From Bryum argenteum (taxonomy: Eukaryota; Streptophyta; Bryopsida; Bryales; Bryaceae): 64,000 nt of DNA. Shown here one piece after another: positions 36,117 through 47,985 of this stretch; the first letter of the stretch is position 1, and each line of letters starts with the position of its first letter. A program made the translations under genes and the position numbers. The notes under the pieces were generated by a model. That model was given only the letters and a program-made list of their open reading frames with translations. It did not search any database and had not been told where the DNA came from. The DNA is taken from positions 992,001-1,056,000 of the forward strand of contig CM073323.1 of assembly GCA_037043015.1 (NCBI GenBank), read 5' to 3'.

Positions 36117-37052
36117 AATATAAGAAACGCCTAAAACATACAACGCCGCCACAAGAAGAGATTACGAGCGGAGCGGTAGTGACGGTGAGATAAACACCAG
36201 AATGAACAACGCGCAACAAAATGAAGAGGAAGAGCACGTCACGTACTCACGTATAGAGAGCAGAGGTGAGAGCCAAAAACGAGGGAGAGGTGCGAGGGAA
36301 ATTGGCGGCACAAAGCAAGAAAATAAAGGCGGCGCAACAACAAGAGGGAAATTCGCAAAGGAGCGAGGGAAACTAGCCGCGCACAAAACAAGGAGGGAGC
36401 AAGGGAAAATGGCGGCGCACAAGACAACGAAGGAGCAAAGAGAAACTGGCGGCGCACAAGACAACGAAGGAGCAAAGAGAAACTGGCGGCGCACAAAATA
36501 GCTCAGGTGGAGAAGTGAGAGAGAATGGAGGCCAAACCCTTGGCCCCCCACCTCATTGGCACCCCAGACTTCTCGCCCTACTTTCGCGTGGTTGATCCAT
36601 ACTGCCCGTCCCTGACCTATCATGGCCGCGCCTAACTTGTTTTGGTCATGCGTGCCGGGGCCTACACAAACGTGCCCAACTGCCCATGCAGCTAGTATTT
36701 GTGTGCAATTTACTTAGTTTACTTAGAGTAAATTATGTTGGATTAATGTAATTAACGCTTATGGCGCACCATAACACTCTACTAAATTTGATAATTAATG
36801 TTCGTTACAATAATTTTTAACCATTCCCCTAGTTCTATTTGTTGAAGACATGTTAGGTCAATAAATGACAATCTAACACACTATTAGCTCTATGGTAAAA
36901 TGGAGGCACTTCAACACTTTACGAGAGTACATGCAATGTACTACAGAAGCAAAGTGTGGAAATTGGGTAAATTAATGAATGTTAAATTATCGATAAATTT
37001 TTGTATTCGTACATAGTGAAATTGAATTAATACAATAATATTTTTTAACCTC
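36117..37052 (+). repeat. Tandem segmental duplication, copy 2 (empty sites preserved)
   Basis: The uninterrupted partner of 34438-36111. It contains a run of about 37-bp tandem repeats near 36365-36500 (word GGCGGCGCACAAGACAACGA), which creates long but meaningless Gln/Glu/Arg-rich frames. Both insertion sites of copy 1 are present here without the inserts. Confidence 0.85.
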
Positions 37053-38061
37053 TTAATATAAGAACATTCTAAATATAAAAATAGTCTAAATAAAACATCC
37101 ATATATTTATACCATAACGTTCCAATATTAATAAAATATGTTCATTAATTTAAATAATATTATCATAACATATTATTTTATCAATATATTAGTGGCTTCA
37201 AGTCACATTACTAACACTAACGCATTATTTTCTAAATAGTCAAGAACAATGGGAGTCAATGTACACATTTTTATATCTAGGGAATGAAGAAATATTATTT
37301 AATTGTCAGTACTAAAGTACTAGTTCTATTTTTAAAATGTTCATATCCTTCTACCCAACAATTATGTAGTAGTATATTACATGTAGATAGTCTTGAAACA
37401 ATCTTGTGGGATAGAAGGTTCGATAGGGCTTACAAGTCCATGAGTATGTTTTGCATCATCTGCATTATGTGGTTGATAGCCTAGCTTTCTCAAGGAATGC
37501 GCAATGCGCGGTCGCTTGACGAAGCGTGGACTTGACACGACCACTAAAGGCTCTTCACATTGCCCCCTCATGGCTCCTTGTCTTCTCTTGTACTAGGGGC
37601 GTAGTCGTGCCATTCTCATCTAGCTACTTGCACAATCTTTTTGATTGGCAAGTCAACTACTAAGTTGATGTCTTCGCTATTGAAAGCCACTAATGATTTT
37701 ATCGTTGGGTATATATCATTTGATTGCAGAACCTGTGCGTTGTTACAAGCTGCCTCTTTCTTGCATTCTTCAATCAAAAAAGAGACCTCGTCAACTCTGC
37801 CCTCCATTGGGCCTTTACTATAACTACTATATTATGACAATAACATTAGAATATAAATAAATTAAATATACTATTATAGCATATTATTTAGTGAATATAT
37901 TATTGGCTATGAAACGCATACAAACACTAATACATTAATATGTGAATAGTCTTCGAGAAGTCTGTTAAAATAGAATGAGAGTCATTGTAGTCATGTTTAT
38001 ACTTCGGGTATGAACAAATATTATTATGAATTGTCAACACCCACATATTGGTTCAACTTTG

Positions 38062-38434
38062 TTAACCCCTAAATTTCCTTGTGTTTTTGGGAGCTTGAAA
38101 CCTCAAAACTGCGATTTTCAACCTCTATGGACTCCCCGGGGTATGTTACAAATTTTTTTACTTTTTTTAGACATCCAACCGTAAGATCTTGTAGAAAACC
38201 CTATTTTTAGGTACTGTTCCAAAAATGGACCGTTGGATGTTTGTCGTTTGTGAGATCGTAATGTTTAAAGTCGCAACAAAAGTTTTTTTGGGCATTGCCC
38301 GGGAGGCATGGTGCAAATGAGCCCAAGGACAAGTTGATGATTGTTACCCCAAACATTTTGCTCATATTTTTTTCCATGTAGGTAACTAAGTTTTGAACAT
38401 TCATGCAAATTTTATTGAAAGGATTTTGCTTTTA
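38062..38434 (+). repeat. Dispersed repeat, copy 1 (starts TTAACCCC)
   Basis: Aligns over about 370 bp with 52150-52554: GAGCTTGAAA, CAACCTCTATG, GGGCATTGC and TAACT(A/T)AGTT words occur in the same order. It begins exactly at a TTAACCCCTAAATTTCC motif that resembles the ends of the TTAA-target MITEs, so it may be the terminal region of a larger piggyBac-type element. Confidence 0.6.
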
Positions 38435-38980
38435 CAAACTTCATCTAAATTACTTAGTGGAGAGGGGTTGGAAACATGTATGGGTGCTTATATTGTGCGA
38501 AGTGCTCATATAATAAAAAATATTTAGATCCAAAAAAATCTAAACGGTAAAAACATGTGTGCATGTGATTATAAATTTTGGGGTGAAATTTTTTCCAAAA
38601 GTTCCATAAACTCAATTACTTATGACTTTTGAAAAGAAAATCATGTAAAAATTAGTAAAAAGAACGAGGGCAGCCATACAATATTGGACTCCTACGTTTT
38701 CTCAAAGGGTCCAATATGTAGGATATGGCAGGGTCCTTTTACACAAAACAAAACATAATATTTATATTGAATATATTCGTTATGCCATAAATGAGACGCC
38801 CCATGTGGCAGGGTCTATAAATGACCTCTCACTTATTGTTTACCTGGCCAAGCTAAAGGACCAGTATGAAAAGACTTTTAAAAAGCAATGTGCCTCCCCC
38901 AATTGATGTATCTTCTGACCGTTGCTCTCGAATATGCCGGAAGTCTACTGCGACTCTGCGAGCTGTCGTAGGGCCTCCCC

Positions 38981-39048
38981 GCCGGCCCATGCCATGTCTA
39001 CGTTGCTTCCCCTTGCCGGCCCATGCCCTGTCTACGTTGCTTCCCTTT
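38981..39048. repeat. 34-bp tandem duplication
   Basis: Two adjacent copies beginning GCCGGCCCATGCC(A/C)TGTC and ending TTGCTTCCC(C/T)TT, within a small GC-rich island. Confidence 0.8.
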
Positions 39049-39427
39049 ACTATACCCTGTCGGGCCTTGTATCTCGCTCGAAGGGCCTCAATCTTCTGAC
39101 GTACCCATGTGCGGGTGATGATCCTCGTTCGTGGGCCTCAATCCTCCTTTGCGGATAAATTTGAGACAGTCCATAGACCCTCCTGGAAGAGTTCTAGCGT
39201 GTTAGTGCTTGTAACCGACCTTCCCCAACCCATAAGAAATAATACATACGTTATAAATTAATACATGAAAGAGAGGCTTATGAAATTTATTGCACACAAA
39301 ATTATCATAAATATTTATGGTTTCGTAAATCATATGACATTCATATATAAACCTCACATGTTTGTGAAAAGACATATTATGTAAAATACAAAATCAAGTT
39401 GACAAAATGAGTTATCCTCACACAATT

Positions 39428-41206
39428 TTATCGACGGCGACGTAGAGCTAATTCTGTATGCCACCTTTCGTAACACCCCTTTTTGAGACACATCCATTTG
39501 TCACCACATTTGTGACAATAAAAATGTGGCTCGCAAACTTTGCACACAACACATTGCCGTCGCATTGAAGTCCATGTTGGTGTACAAATCACCGGTCGAC
39601 GAGGTGCTTCAGGAATATCATTGGGTTGCATACTCCTCATCCTCCAATTTGCCAGAAGTGCTTCACACAAGCCTTCCTTGAATTGAAGATGTGTCATAGG
39701 TGTAACCGCCGCTCTTCCCCGGTTTACATTTGCTACACATTCCATGTAGATAATATACATGTTCACTATTGTGACATCTAGCAAAAGATAAGATATCCTA
39801 TGCCACCATTTGTGACTCCTCGATTGGCAACTATAGGAAGCTCTCAATTGATCGGCAACGTCGACACCACGCATGTGAGTGGTATACTCTAGCAAAACCG
39901 GAGATGTTTGAATAAACTCACACCGGTCCGTTGCAACGAGGAACACTTACTACTTTTTTCTCACATGGTGCTTGAATAGGAAGACTATGAGTAGAAAGTA
40001 ATAATACCGGCCGCTTGTCCTTCCACATGACACAAGAGATTGTTCGGCTTTCATGCATTCTCCACAAGGTAGTACCTTGTGGTGCATTTTTGAATGAAGC
40101 GGTATTTTTGAAAATAAGAGGTAACCCAATACGGTTTTGTCTTATGGTACCACAAGCGTACATGCCTTTTGATAATAGTGTTGTAAAAAGCCCAATGCTT
40201 GTGAAAAAATTGTCCATAGTCACGCAATGCCCTAGTCCCCATAATCCTTCCAATAATCTCAACACTACATTATGCGCTAATCTAGCGTCACCGATTAGAG
40301 GAGGAGGTTGATCGTCATTAGATAAGAGAATGGGAGGCGGAATGCCGGTTTCCTTGCCACAATATATTTCAAAATTCCAAACATACTTGGAAATTGAACA
40401 TGCGACACACCAAACCCTCAAGCCCCATTTTTGGGGCTTTTTTGGCATATATTGGCGTATAGGTGAGTACGTTCCCTTGTAACGTATCATCATCTCATCT
40501 ATAGTCAAAAACTTTCCAAGGAACCATGCCATTTTACATCTCTCTCTTATAGCATCAACCAACCACCGAGTTTGCATAATCTTATCATATCCGGAGTTCC
40601 CTCTTTGAATTCCTTGCATATGAGTAAGATGTAAACATCTTCTCAACTCTATAAATCTAGCTCTAGTTAGAATGCCAGAAATAATTGGGCATTGAAATAA
40701 TGCTTTTTGCATCCAATAAGTCCGATAATTAGGTTGCACTTTGAGCCCCATATAAATTGATAATGCCAAAAACGCTTGTAGTTCAATAACACTCAAGTTG
40801 ACCCATTTTGCACCCCCTTTTGTATTGCCATTGCCATATAGAGGTAAGTTGGCATATCGGTTTGTCTCTTCCACAATAGAGTTCATAATTTGTGAAGTCC
40901 AAAATAGAGTGAAGAGTTGCATAAAGGTCGGAAGAACTCGGTAGGTGGTAGAAGGGCCTCTTCTATTTCCCAAAAAGGGCATGGGCATAGGGTTATAAAA
41001 AATATTGGGGTTGCCCCAAGTTTCATCCCGGAATTCCCACTTTATGCCGGTTTGGTTTTGGTCTATATCCACACCATCTTCTTCACCATCACTTTCAAAA
41101 TCGGAGTCAATCAATGGAATGTTATCACCACCATCACTATCATATGTGGAATCATTACCAATGTCATTGGGACCTACTCCAAGTGCTCCCCAACCAACTG
41201 CAATAT
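39428..41206 (-). pseudogene. piggyBac-type transposase, frameshifted
   Basis: Two overlapping minus-strand frames, 41206-39918 and 39946-39428, together cover a piggyBac transposase (DDE_Tnp_1_7) of about 590 residues. The first frame has the acidic N-terminus, first catalytic Asp in FLTIDEMMIRYKG and second in CVTMDNFFTSIGLF. The second has the third Asp in MRGVDVADQL, the KWWHRISYLLLD helix and the C-terminal cysteine-rich finger (CVVCKVCEPHFYCHKCGDKW). Family members carry these in one frame, so a one- or two-base shift between 39946 and 39918 breaks the gene, although all three catalytic Asp codons survive. An acceptor (TTGCAG) at the left edge suggests an upstream exon that I cannot place. 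A partial echo of the N-terminal coding sequence (TTGAAAGTGATGGTGAA) recurs at about 41383-41399. Confidence 0.9.
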
Positions 41207-41696
41207 AGAAATACAAAAGCTAAAGCATCCAAATACAACAAGCAAATTTCATTATGCAAATGATGCAATTTATGTGAAACGTTATTTTTTCAATTGTAAA
41301 AATGTTGTGAGGGATTACTAATTTATTTATTTTTCTATTAGATTGCTTATGTAGTTTGGCACCCCAACTATGTAATTCACCATCACTTTCAAGATCTATT
41401 GTAGTTTCATAATACATAATTCTTATACAATTTTTCATGCTTATGTCATCCGTGTCTTATATAAAAGAAAATTTACATAATATTCCATAGAAATATCATA
41501 TGTATGCGAATGTTGTATGAAAAAAAATCCCATGTTTATATTTTGTGAATACAAAAGTCATATTTCAATTGAATAATTTCCTTGTAATACATCATGCGTA
41601 TACAAATGACACATGTCAAACGTCAAATGACATAAAAAATTCTCTCATAATTTTTGTATACAAATTTTAAATCATTGAGTATTTGGTAATTGATTG

Positions 41697-43050
41697 TTAT
41701 ATTTTAGTGACAAGTTTTGGAAGCATATCATTACCAGCTGCATACTGGCTTGCGTCCACCCTGGCCTCTCTCTCAATATCTGGATCTATATTCGGATTCG
41801 TGGATAAGTCCGCCCTTTGAGATTTGGCGTTGCTCGGCTGCTCCGCTCCTCCAACAATCTGCTTCCCTTGACCATTGCCGAGATTTGCTCCGCCGCCAAG
41901 CTGTATGCTCCGCTGGACTTCTCTACCGTGCTCGCCGAGTGCCGCATGATCAGCTTCATCGTCGATGTCGCCGTACCTTGTACAGTGTACACCACACATG
42001 CTCCACACATGTATTCGTTATCTCCTCATCGCCTTCACCAGTGGCCTCCCGACTACAACCTGCTCCTCCTTGTCGTTCTTCCCGTCTCCTTGCAATCCGT
42101 TGTACCTGCCACTCTGTAGATCCACTCTTCTTCTTTCTCTGCATGCCATAATTGTGAGCGTGCAAAAGCAATTCCCGTGGCCAGAGAATGTCTTCTAACC
42201 CACCTCCCACTTGTGAGTCATTATCAGAGTCCTCTTCTTCTCTAAACTATTCATAGCTGGAGTACGCATCTTGTGGCACTTCCTGAGAAGTGAGATAATC
42301 GGGATTGAAGTTTTCTTCAATGTCAGGTAGATTGAAGAGTTCCAAACCGGGACCAAGATCAGGAAGTTTTGATGGTGCTCTGTGGAACACAACCTCGTTA
42401 GCAGGTGAAGGCGACGACACAGGAGGTGTGTTCTCACGTGATTCATGATACAACCTTCCACTTCTTCTTATTGCTATCCCAGCCCATTCCATCTGCAATG
42501 TTTTATAGAAAGATATAAAAAGTCATGAGTATAGATCAATTTTTCAAATGCCATGAAAATAAAATCTATTACATTAGAAGTCATGAGATTTATCTACCTC
42601 TTTTGATCTCTTGTGTGACTTGCGTTTCGGCATGTTTACTGTCAGGCCAAATAGTCTTTGCTATGTTCGTGAATTCGTTGTCAAAGACGTGTTGTTCTCT
42701 CCAACCTAAAATATGTGCTGACTGTCGGTAGAAGTGGTGCCTGTAGTTTACTGATTCAGGATTGGTTGGCCAAGCTCTACTCTTCTTACGTACAGGAAGA
42801 CTACGTAGATGATCAAGAGAAAGTAGACTTAAAAGATCATGAACTTGTTGAGGACGCAGGTGCTTTGACTCCCCCCATGCACGCAATCGTGATGCTGGAT
42901 CGAGTGGACTCAGCTCGATGAAGTCTGCATCGTGACTGTTGATGTTGTCCGCATCAACCCTACATCGCTTCAGTTTGTTGTTGCTAACTTCGTTCTGACC
43001 TTCGTGCTGATGTTGTCGACCTTCGGCGTCTTGATCGAAGATCTTGCTGA
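41697..43050 (-). pseudogene. Decayed multi-exon coding region of unknown identity
   Basis: Minus-strand blocks that read like real protein: about 43050-42592 (contains RHHFYRQSAHILGWREQHVF and ends before a GTAGAT donor), 42498-41956 after a TTGCAG acceptor (starts MEWAGIAIRRSGRLYHESRE), and 42008-41697. The middle block has a single in-frame TAG at 42249-42247; beyond it the same frame continues as FREEEDSDNDSQVGGGLEDI and further for 85 codons. The last block is in another frame, joined either by an intron (donor after CTGTACAAG) or a frameshift. I recognise no family. It lies upstream of the piggyBac transposase on the same strand, so it may be an accessory gene or captured host sequence of that element. 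Confidence 0.4.
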
Positions 43051-43194
43051 TGACCTCCTATTTGGCACGCTCTTGGTAATCGATCCTACTGCTGACCGGG
43101 GATGTTCCGATGTTCCAACCTCCTGATTACCGATCTTCGTGCCGACTAACGTCCTGAGTGAAGATGATCCCTGGGGTCCTTGATCTTGCAGTCG

Positions 43195-43400
43195 ATTGAC
43201 CTCGCGGTCAGCACAACCTTCGACCTCGCACTGAGCACTGCTGCCGAACTCGTAGAGAGCACTGCCGACCTCGCACAGAGCACTGTTGCCAACCTCACAG
43301 AGAGCACTACCGACCTCGCATAAAGCACTGTTGCCGACCTGACAGAGAGCACTGCTGACCTCGCACAAAGCACTGTTGCCGACCTCGCACAGAGCCTCGC
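43195..43400. repeat. 21-24-bp tandem repeat
   Basis: About eight imperfect units of GACCTCGCACAGAGCACTG(TT/C)GCC. One minus-strand frame stays open through them, giving a Cys-Glu-Val repeat, but composition alone explains this. A plus-strand reading (STADLAQ repeats) is interrupted by one TAA. Confidence 0.75.
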
Positions 43401-45115
43401 ACAGAGTACCGATGTGTATCTGGATCCCAACTTTGACACACACTTCACAATCAATTCCACATCCGTTAACATGGTTAGAGAGATTACTCTTAATAGTATG
43501 ACTCATGCTGCTCCTAGCTACTGACCTCGTAATATGATCGTGTAAATTGCCTCTTCCACCGTCAAATGCTGCCAACAGTTGTCCTATACTCGAACATGTG
43601 CTCTCATCAAAATGATTGATTGACTATCTGAACTTGCTAAGTTGATGATGTTTTGCTCATAAGCAAGTTTGGTATTATGAACCTCAATCGGTAGCCCTCA
43701 TTCCGCATCAATTCTTCCCACAGTGCCCTTTGGAAGCAATTCATGGAGAGTGTATATCTCTCACTTATCTCAAAAAATGTACCGTTTCCCTCATTGAAAG
43801 ACGATTCAAATTTTTAGGTACCTACATTTGTCATTTGGTAATTGATGTGAAACTGTAAACGTTGCCACCGTTTTTGAATGTGAACGTTTGAACCGCCGCA
43901 TTGAAGAGTGCACTTATTGAGTGGATCAGTAAAAGTGCCAATGGATTTAGCATTAGATAGAGTAGGCGGCTAAACCTCCTGCCATAATCCATTATTAGAA
44001 TCTTGTGTTCGAGCTAAACCCCTCCTAAACCCCCTGTCCTCCACAATTCTTTTCTGCTACCCCTCATGCATGCCCAACTCTGAACCCCACCTCCCATAGG
44101 CCCATTGGTGCAGAAGCTTGCCCGTTCTGCCCCAGTTGGGGTTTAAAGCTTAAAAACCGTCTAAAAAACTCTAAAATATGAATTAACAGTAAAAGTTTTT
44201 ACCACATGTACCTTGTAGTATAGGGAACACTGAGTAAAAATCTCAAGCAAAAATTCCATTTTTAACCCCTCCAACGAAGATGCCCAAAAACGCAAAAAGC
44301 CATTTTGGCTTTTAAGGGCCGTTAGGGGTTAATTCTCATAATCCATAGCCCTCTAGTTGACTATTACTTAATTACATGTAGATAGAAGTTACAAATTGTG
44401 GGTTTGGGTGTTATTTAAACGTTGGTTATATATGATTTCTTCAAAAATACGCAAAGGTCTATGAATATTAGTAGTCATAAATTGTGTATTATTTAATATG
44501 ACTATCTTGTGCAAAAAGAACTAGACGTAGCTATTTTAAAAGAATCATGAGGTAACTATTCCAAGAATGCTTAGGTTCAATCATATCTAAATCATTGGGG
44601 TTGAGTACAAATATGGAAATTTAGGTGTTAATTGAAATAGCCAAATTGTTCATCTATGTTCTTTCAGGTGAAAATTTTGTTGGCCAATGGGAATTCCCGA
44701 GGAACAAGGAAGCCGAAGTGGGATGGATGAAGATGCTCAACTTCCTTATATCATTCTTGGAGAACCACAAGCTTTCCCATGGAGATTCTCTTCACCGACA
44801 AGGTAAAGCCTGTTTACCAGGGAAAACACTACTAGAAGACTGTGACCGAATCAACATAAAATCAACAGATTTTTGTTGTTTGGGGCACTGCATTGATGTT
44901 TTCACTGATTTTTGAGCTTTTTGTAAAAATCAACAGTTTGCTAAATATATTTTGTTGATTTGAGTAGTGTAATGACCGAATCAACAAAATTTCATCAAAT
45001 ATGGAATATTTTTGGAATCTTTTTGGAATCTTATGAAATAATCTAGGAACCTTTTTGGAATCTTTCAGAATATTGGGAATCTTTGGGAATCTTTTTAATC
45101 TTTTTCTGACATTGA
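43401..45115. other. Intergenic repeat DNA; possible piggyBac-type right end at 44280-44332
   Basis: Positions 44290-44332 (..AAAAAGCCATTTTGGC..GTTAGGGGTTAA) resemble the right end of the MITE at 45920-46179. Positions 44840-44990 carry repeated GACCGAATCAACA words. A plus-strand frame at 44625-44915 has no recognisable domain. Confidence 0.4.
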
Positions 45116-45479
45116 TTAAAATGCAAAATGAAAAACGAAGATGCTTTGGGGCATCCTTACTTCTTCAAAAGAAAAAAACTCAAAACTTTTTGATATTTTT
45201 CCTACATGTAGAAAAATACCTGCACGAAATAGAGCATAAAAATATTTTGAAAAAAAATAAATTTTTTACATCGTGAAAAATATTCAAGTCTGCTGGGCAG
45301 TAAAAAGACGCCCCACCCTAAAAATAAAAAAAAAAAAAAAAAAAAAAATTTCGAAATTTTTTCTATATGTAGAAAAATATCTGCATGGAATCGAGCATAA
45401 ATAAATTTTGAAAAAAAAAAATTTTACATCGTGAAAAAAATTCAAAGTCTGTTGGGCAGTAAAAAGACACCCCAGCCTC

Positions 45480-45510
<31 letters not shown>

Positions 45511-45650
45511 CAAAAAATTTCGAAATTTTTTCTACGTGTAGAAATATACCTGCATGAAATAGAGCATAACAAAATTTTGATTTTTTTTTTTTTTTTTTTA
45601 CATCGTGAAAAATATTCAAAGTCTGATGGGCAGTAAAAAGACGCCTCAGC

Positions 45651-45705
<55 letters not shown>

Positions 45706-45810
45706 AAAAATTTCGAAATTTTTTCTATATGTAGAAAAATACCTGCATGAAATAGTGCAAAAAACTATTTTGAAACAAAAACATTTTTACAAGGCAAATT
45801 AATAGCCAAT
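45116..45810. repeat. Tandem array of about 156-190-bp units rich in A/T runs
   Basis: Four units, each with a near-palindrome TTTCTACATGTAGAAAAAT (about 45203, 45359, 45529, 45720), then CCTGCATGAAATAGAGCATAA, then ACATCGTGAAAAATATTCAA and GGGCAGTAAAAAGACGCC. A run of A's of 20 to more than 40 closes each unit and accounts for the changing unit length. The poly-Phe open frame across the array is an artefact. Confidence 0.85.
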
Positions 45811-45836
45811 GGGGCAGTTTTCCTATAAGTAAAAAA

Positions 45837-46293
45837 TTAAATCAATCATGTGCATGCATGGACTTAGGTGGTGTAGTGGCTAAGGACGTGAGTTGGGAGC
45901 CGGGAGGTTGTGGGTTTAACCCCTAAAGGTCCTTGATACAAAATTGTTTAAAGTATCAAAAAGAACCTTCTTCTACTTGAGGTGCAAAGAAACTCAATCT
46001 AAGCATTGATTAGAAGATTCAACCGTAGAATTTTGAAGTTAACTTGACCCTTTTCTCGAATGTCAAATTTGAACCGTTAATTTTTCTCCAATTTTGAGAT
46101 TATAATGGTCAAAGTTGGCTGAATTTTCTCCCTGCGGAAATTCCAAAAAGCGATTTCTGCTTTCTTGGACCTTTAGGGGTTAATCTTGGCCCTCAGCACT
46201 TGGGGCCTCGGGGGGTATGAGGTGGACCCCACTCGTGTGCCGGTCTGGTTTAAAGTGGGCCCCACTGGTTGTTTTAATTTTAATTTTAATCTA
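45837..46293 (+). mobile_element. tRNA-derived SINE interrupted by a MITE
   Basis: The left part has a tRNA-like A box (GGTGTAGTGGCTAAGGACG) and GGGAGCCGGGAGGTTGTGGG running into the B box. The B box is split at TTAA by the MITE at 45920-46179. Removing the MITE restores GTGGGTTTAATCTTGGCCCT, a near-consensus B-box context. The right part continues (CAGCACTTGGGGCCTC) and ends in a (TTTTAA)n tail near 46275-46290. AGTAAAAAA on both sides may be the target duplication. The outer limits are approximate. Confidence 0.65.
45920..46179. mobile_element. piggyBac-type MITE, 260 bp
   Basis: TTAA target duplications (45916-45919, 46180-46183) flank perfect inverted ends CCCCTAAAGGTCC. TTAA targets with termini starting CCC are diagnostic of piggyBac-superfamily insertion. 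The interior is AT-rich and non-coding. Confidence 0.85.
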
Positions 46294-47985
46294 GTAAAAA
46301 AAATGAATTATGCTTGACCGAATCACTTCCTAAATCAAACGAGAGGCTTGATTGTCAGGTATTTCAAGCGTTGAAGACCTTACAAATAGATTGACAACTT
46401 GTAAGTTTTTACAACAACTATCTATTTTGATTGAAAACAATGGACTCACTTAGGGACAAAATGCAGAATGAGAAAAATCTTGAAGCGGCATGGCCGAAAG
46501 AACTAGAGAAACTCCAGAGTAAATTACCCTCATTCGTCGACCTTCTAAACAAACACGAGGTCTGGGAGCTAACAGGCTTCATAGAAGCTGACAACAGACA
46601 TGCTATTAAGTAGCTCGGCTATAAAACTTCAAAGCTTTGAAGTGATGCATACTATCCACCTCTCTCTGAGCAGTTTTGTAACAAGAATTTTTAAAGCTAG
46701 TCCAAGCTTGAATGTCTTTGTGCGTGAATCATCGTCGTTTGCTTTGATGTTTAAAGCATTTTGCAATACACAAATCTGAAACAGATGCATCATTGCTAAA
46801 AGAGATTTTTGCACTGGTGAAGCCAAGCACGTTGTCGGAACACATGTTTTACATTTACCTTCCCTTATACATTTATAATTGTAATAAATGCGTATGGGTA
46901 ACTTGTGTATCCATCTACGACCTCGTACTCCTCATCGCTCTCATATGGATCTGTATCCGCCTCGCTCTCCAGCTCCTCTTTGTCTGAGATGGTGACTCAT
47001 ACCTGATCGTGAAGCTTCTAGGCCGCATGCGACTTCTCTCATTCTTTGGTCGGGAGTTTTTAGGCCACAGAACAAGTGTTCTTGGCCGGAGAGTCGGTTG
47101 GGACAAGCGCTTCTGCTTCCCTCTTCCCCTTGGCCTTGGGGGTGGCCGGATTTGAAGCCCTGCATCCGTCCTACAATATAACTTATGCAATACCCAATCA
47201 AAAAAATAGGCTCCGAGAGCTCGCTCGACATGGTCAAACGGCTATTGACTTATAGTTGAGAAAAAAGAATGAGGATGTGGCAAGGGTTGAGGTGAAAACT
47301 TAGCCACTTGGCCGCCACGTACGTGCCACGTGGGACCGATGACATGGGGGTACCTCAATGGCACGGCAGTACAGGAGCAATGGTAATTATGACTCATTTC
47401 GTATTTTATTTTCGTTTTTATTTTGTTAATCAATCAATTTGAGGCCACTGTCATTTGTGTGTTGACATCGGTCCTTCTCTTTTGCCCCTGCCCCCCTCCC
47501 CTCCTACTTGTTATTTACTTTTAACGCAGAAACTTTAGGGTTGAATTTTCTACTGGCTAGGACAAGTGCAACCAGCCCTAAAATGTGATATAGAAAGCTA
47601 GGCAAACATGAGATAGTGAAGTTTGTTATTACTTATTGCTGACGTCAACATTTGCAGACAACATTTTGTACCTACGAGCTGACCGTATATACAAAAGCGA
47701 ATGTATTCTTTACAAGCAAGGGTCTTGACTTTCAACTTCAAGCTTGTTGTATAGGGTATATGGTCAATTTTACACGCGTAGTTGCTTTAACCCATAGAAA
47801 TCTACACGTTCTTTTGACCTCCAAATTGTGTTTTTCTATCACCTTGTTTGAATTGAGGTGTGGTCAAACTTCTTAACATTTTCTTGTACTTTGAACCGTA
47901 GGATCTTGAACCTCGTTCCTATCACAATGCCCTTGTAAAATTTTAGCTCTTGGATCTATACCACCACAAGAGATTTTATAACTAT
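46294..47985. other. Intergenic, no supported gene
   Basis: Only short frames, for example 46431-46613 (+) with the start MKTMDSLRDKMQNEKN, with no family match. Nothing else stands out. Confidence 0.4.

Larger units (their letters stand above)
37053..39427. other. AT-rich repeat DNA, no supported gene
   Basis: A minus-strand frame at 37807-37616 (starts MEGRVDEVSFLIEECK) reads like coding sequence but is short and unidentified. A dispersed repeat is at 38062-38434 and a 34-bp tandem pair at 38981-39048 (unit starts GCCGGCCCATGCC). Confidence 0.4.

Noticed and set aside
36162..36623. Long frames on both strands in duplication copy 2
   Set aside because: They follow a 37-bp tandem repeat and are not preserved in the other duplicate.
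42932..43126. Plus-strand hydrophobic open frame
   Set aside because: Antisense to the better minus-strand coding block and without family features.
45284..45706. Long minus-strand open frame of mostly Phe and Leu
   Set aside because: It is the translation of poly(A)/poly(T) runs inside a tandem array.
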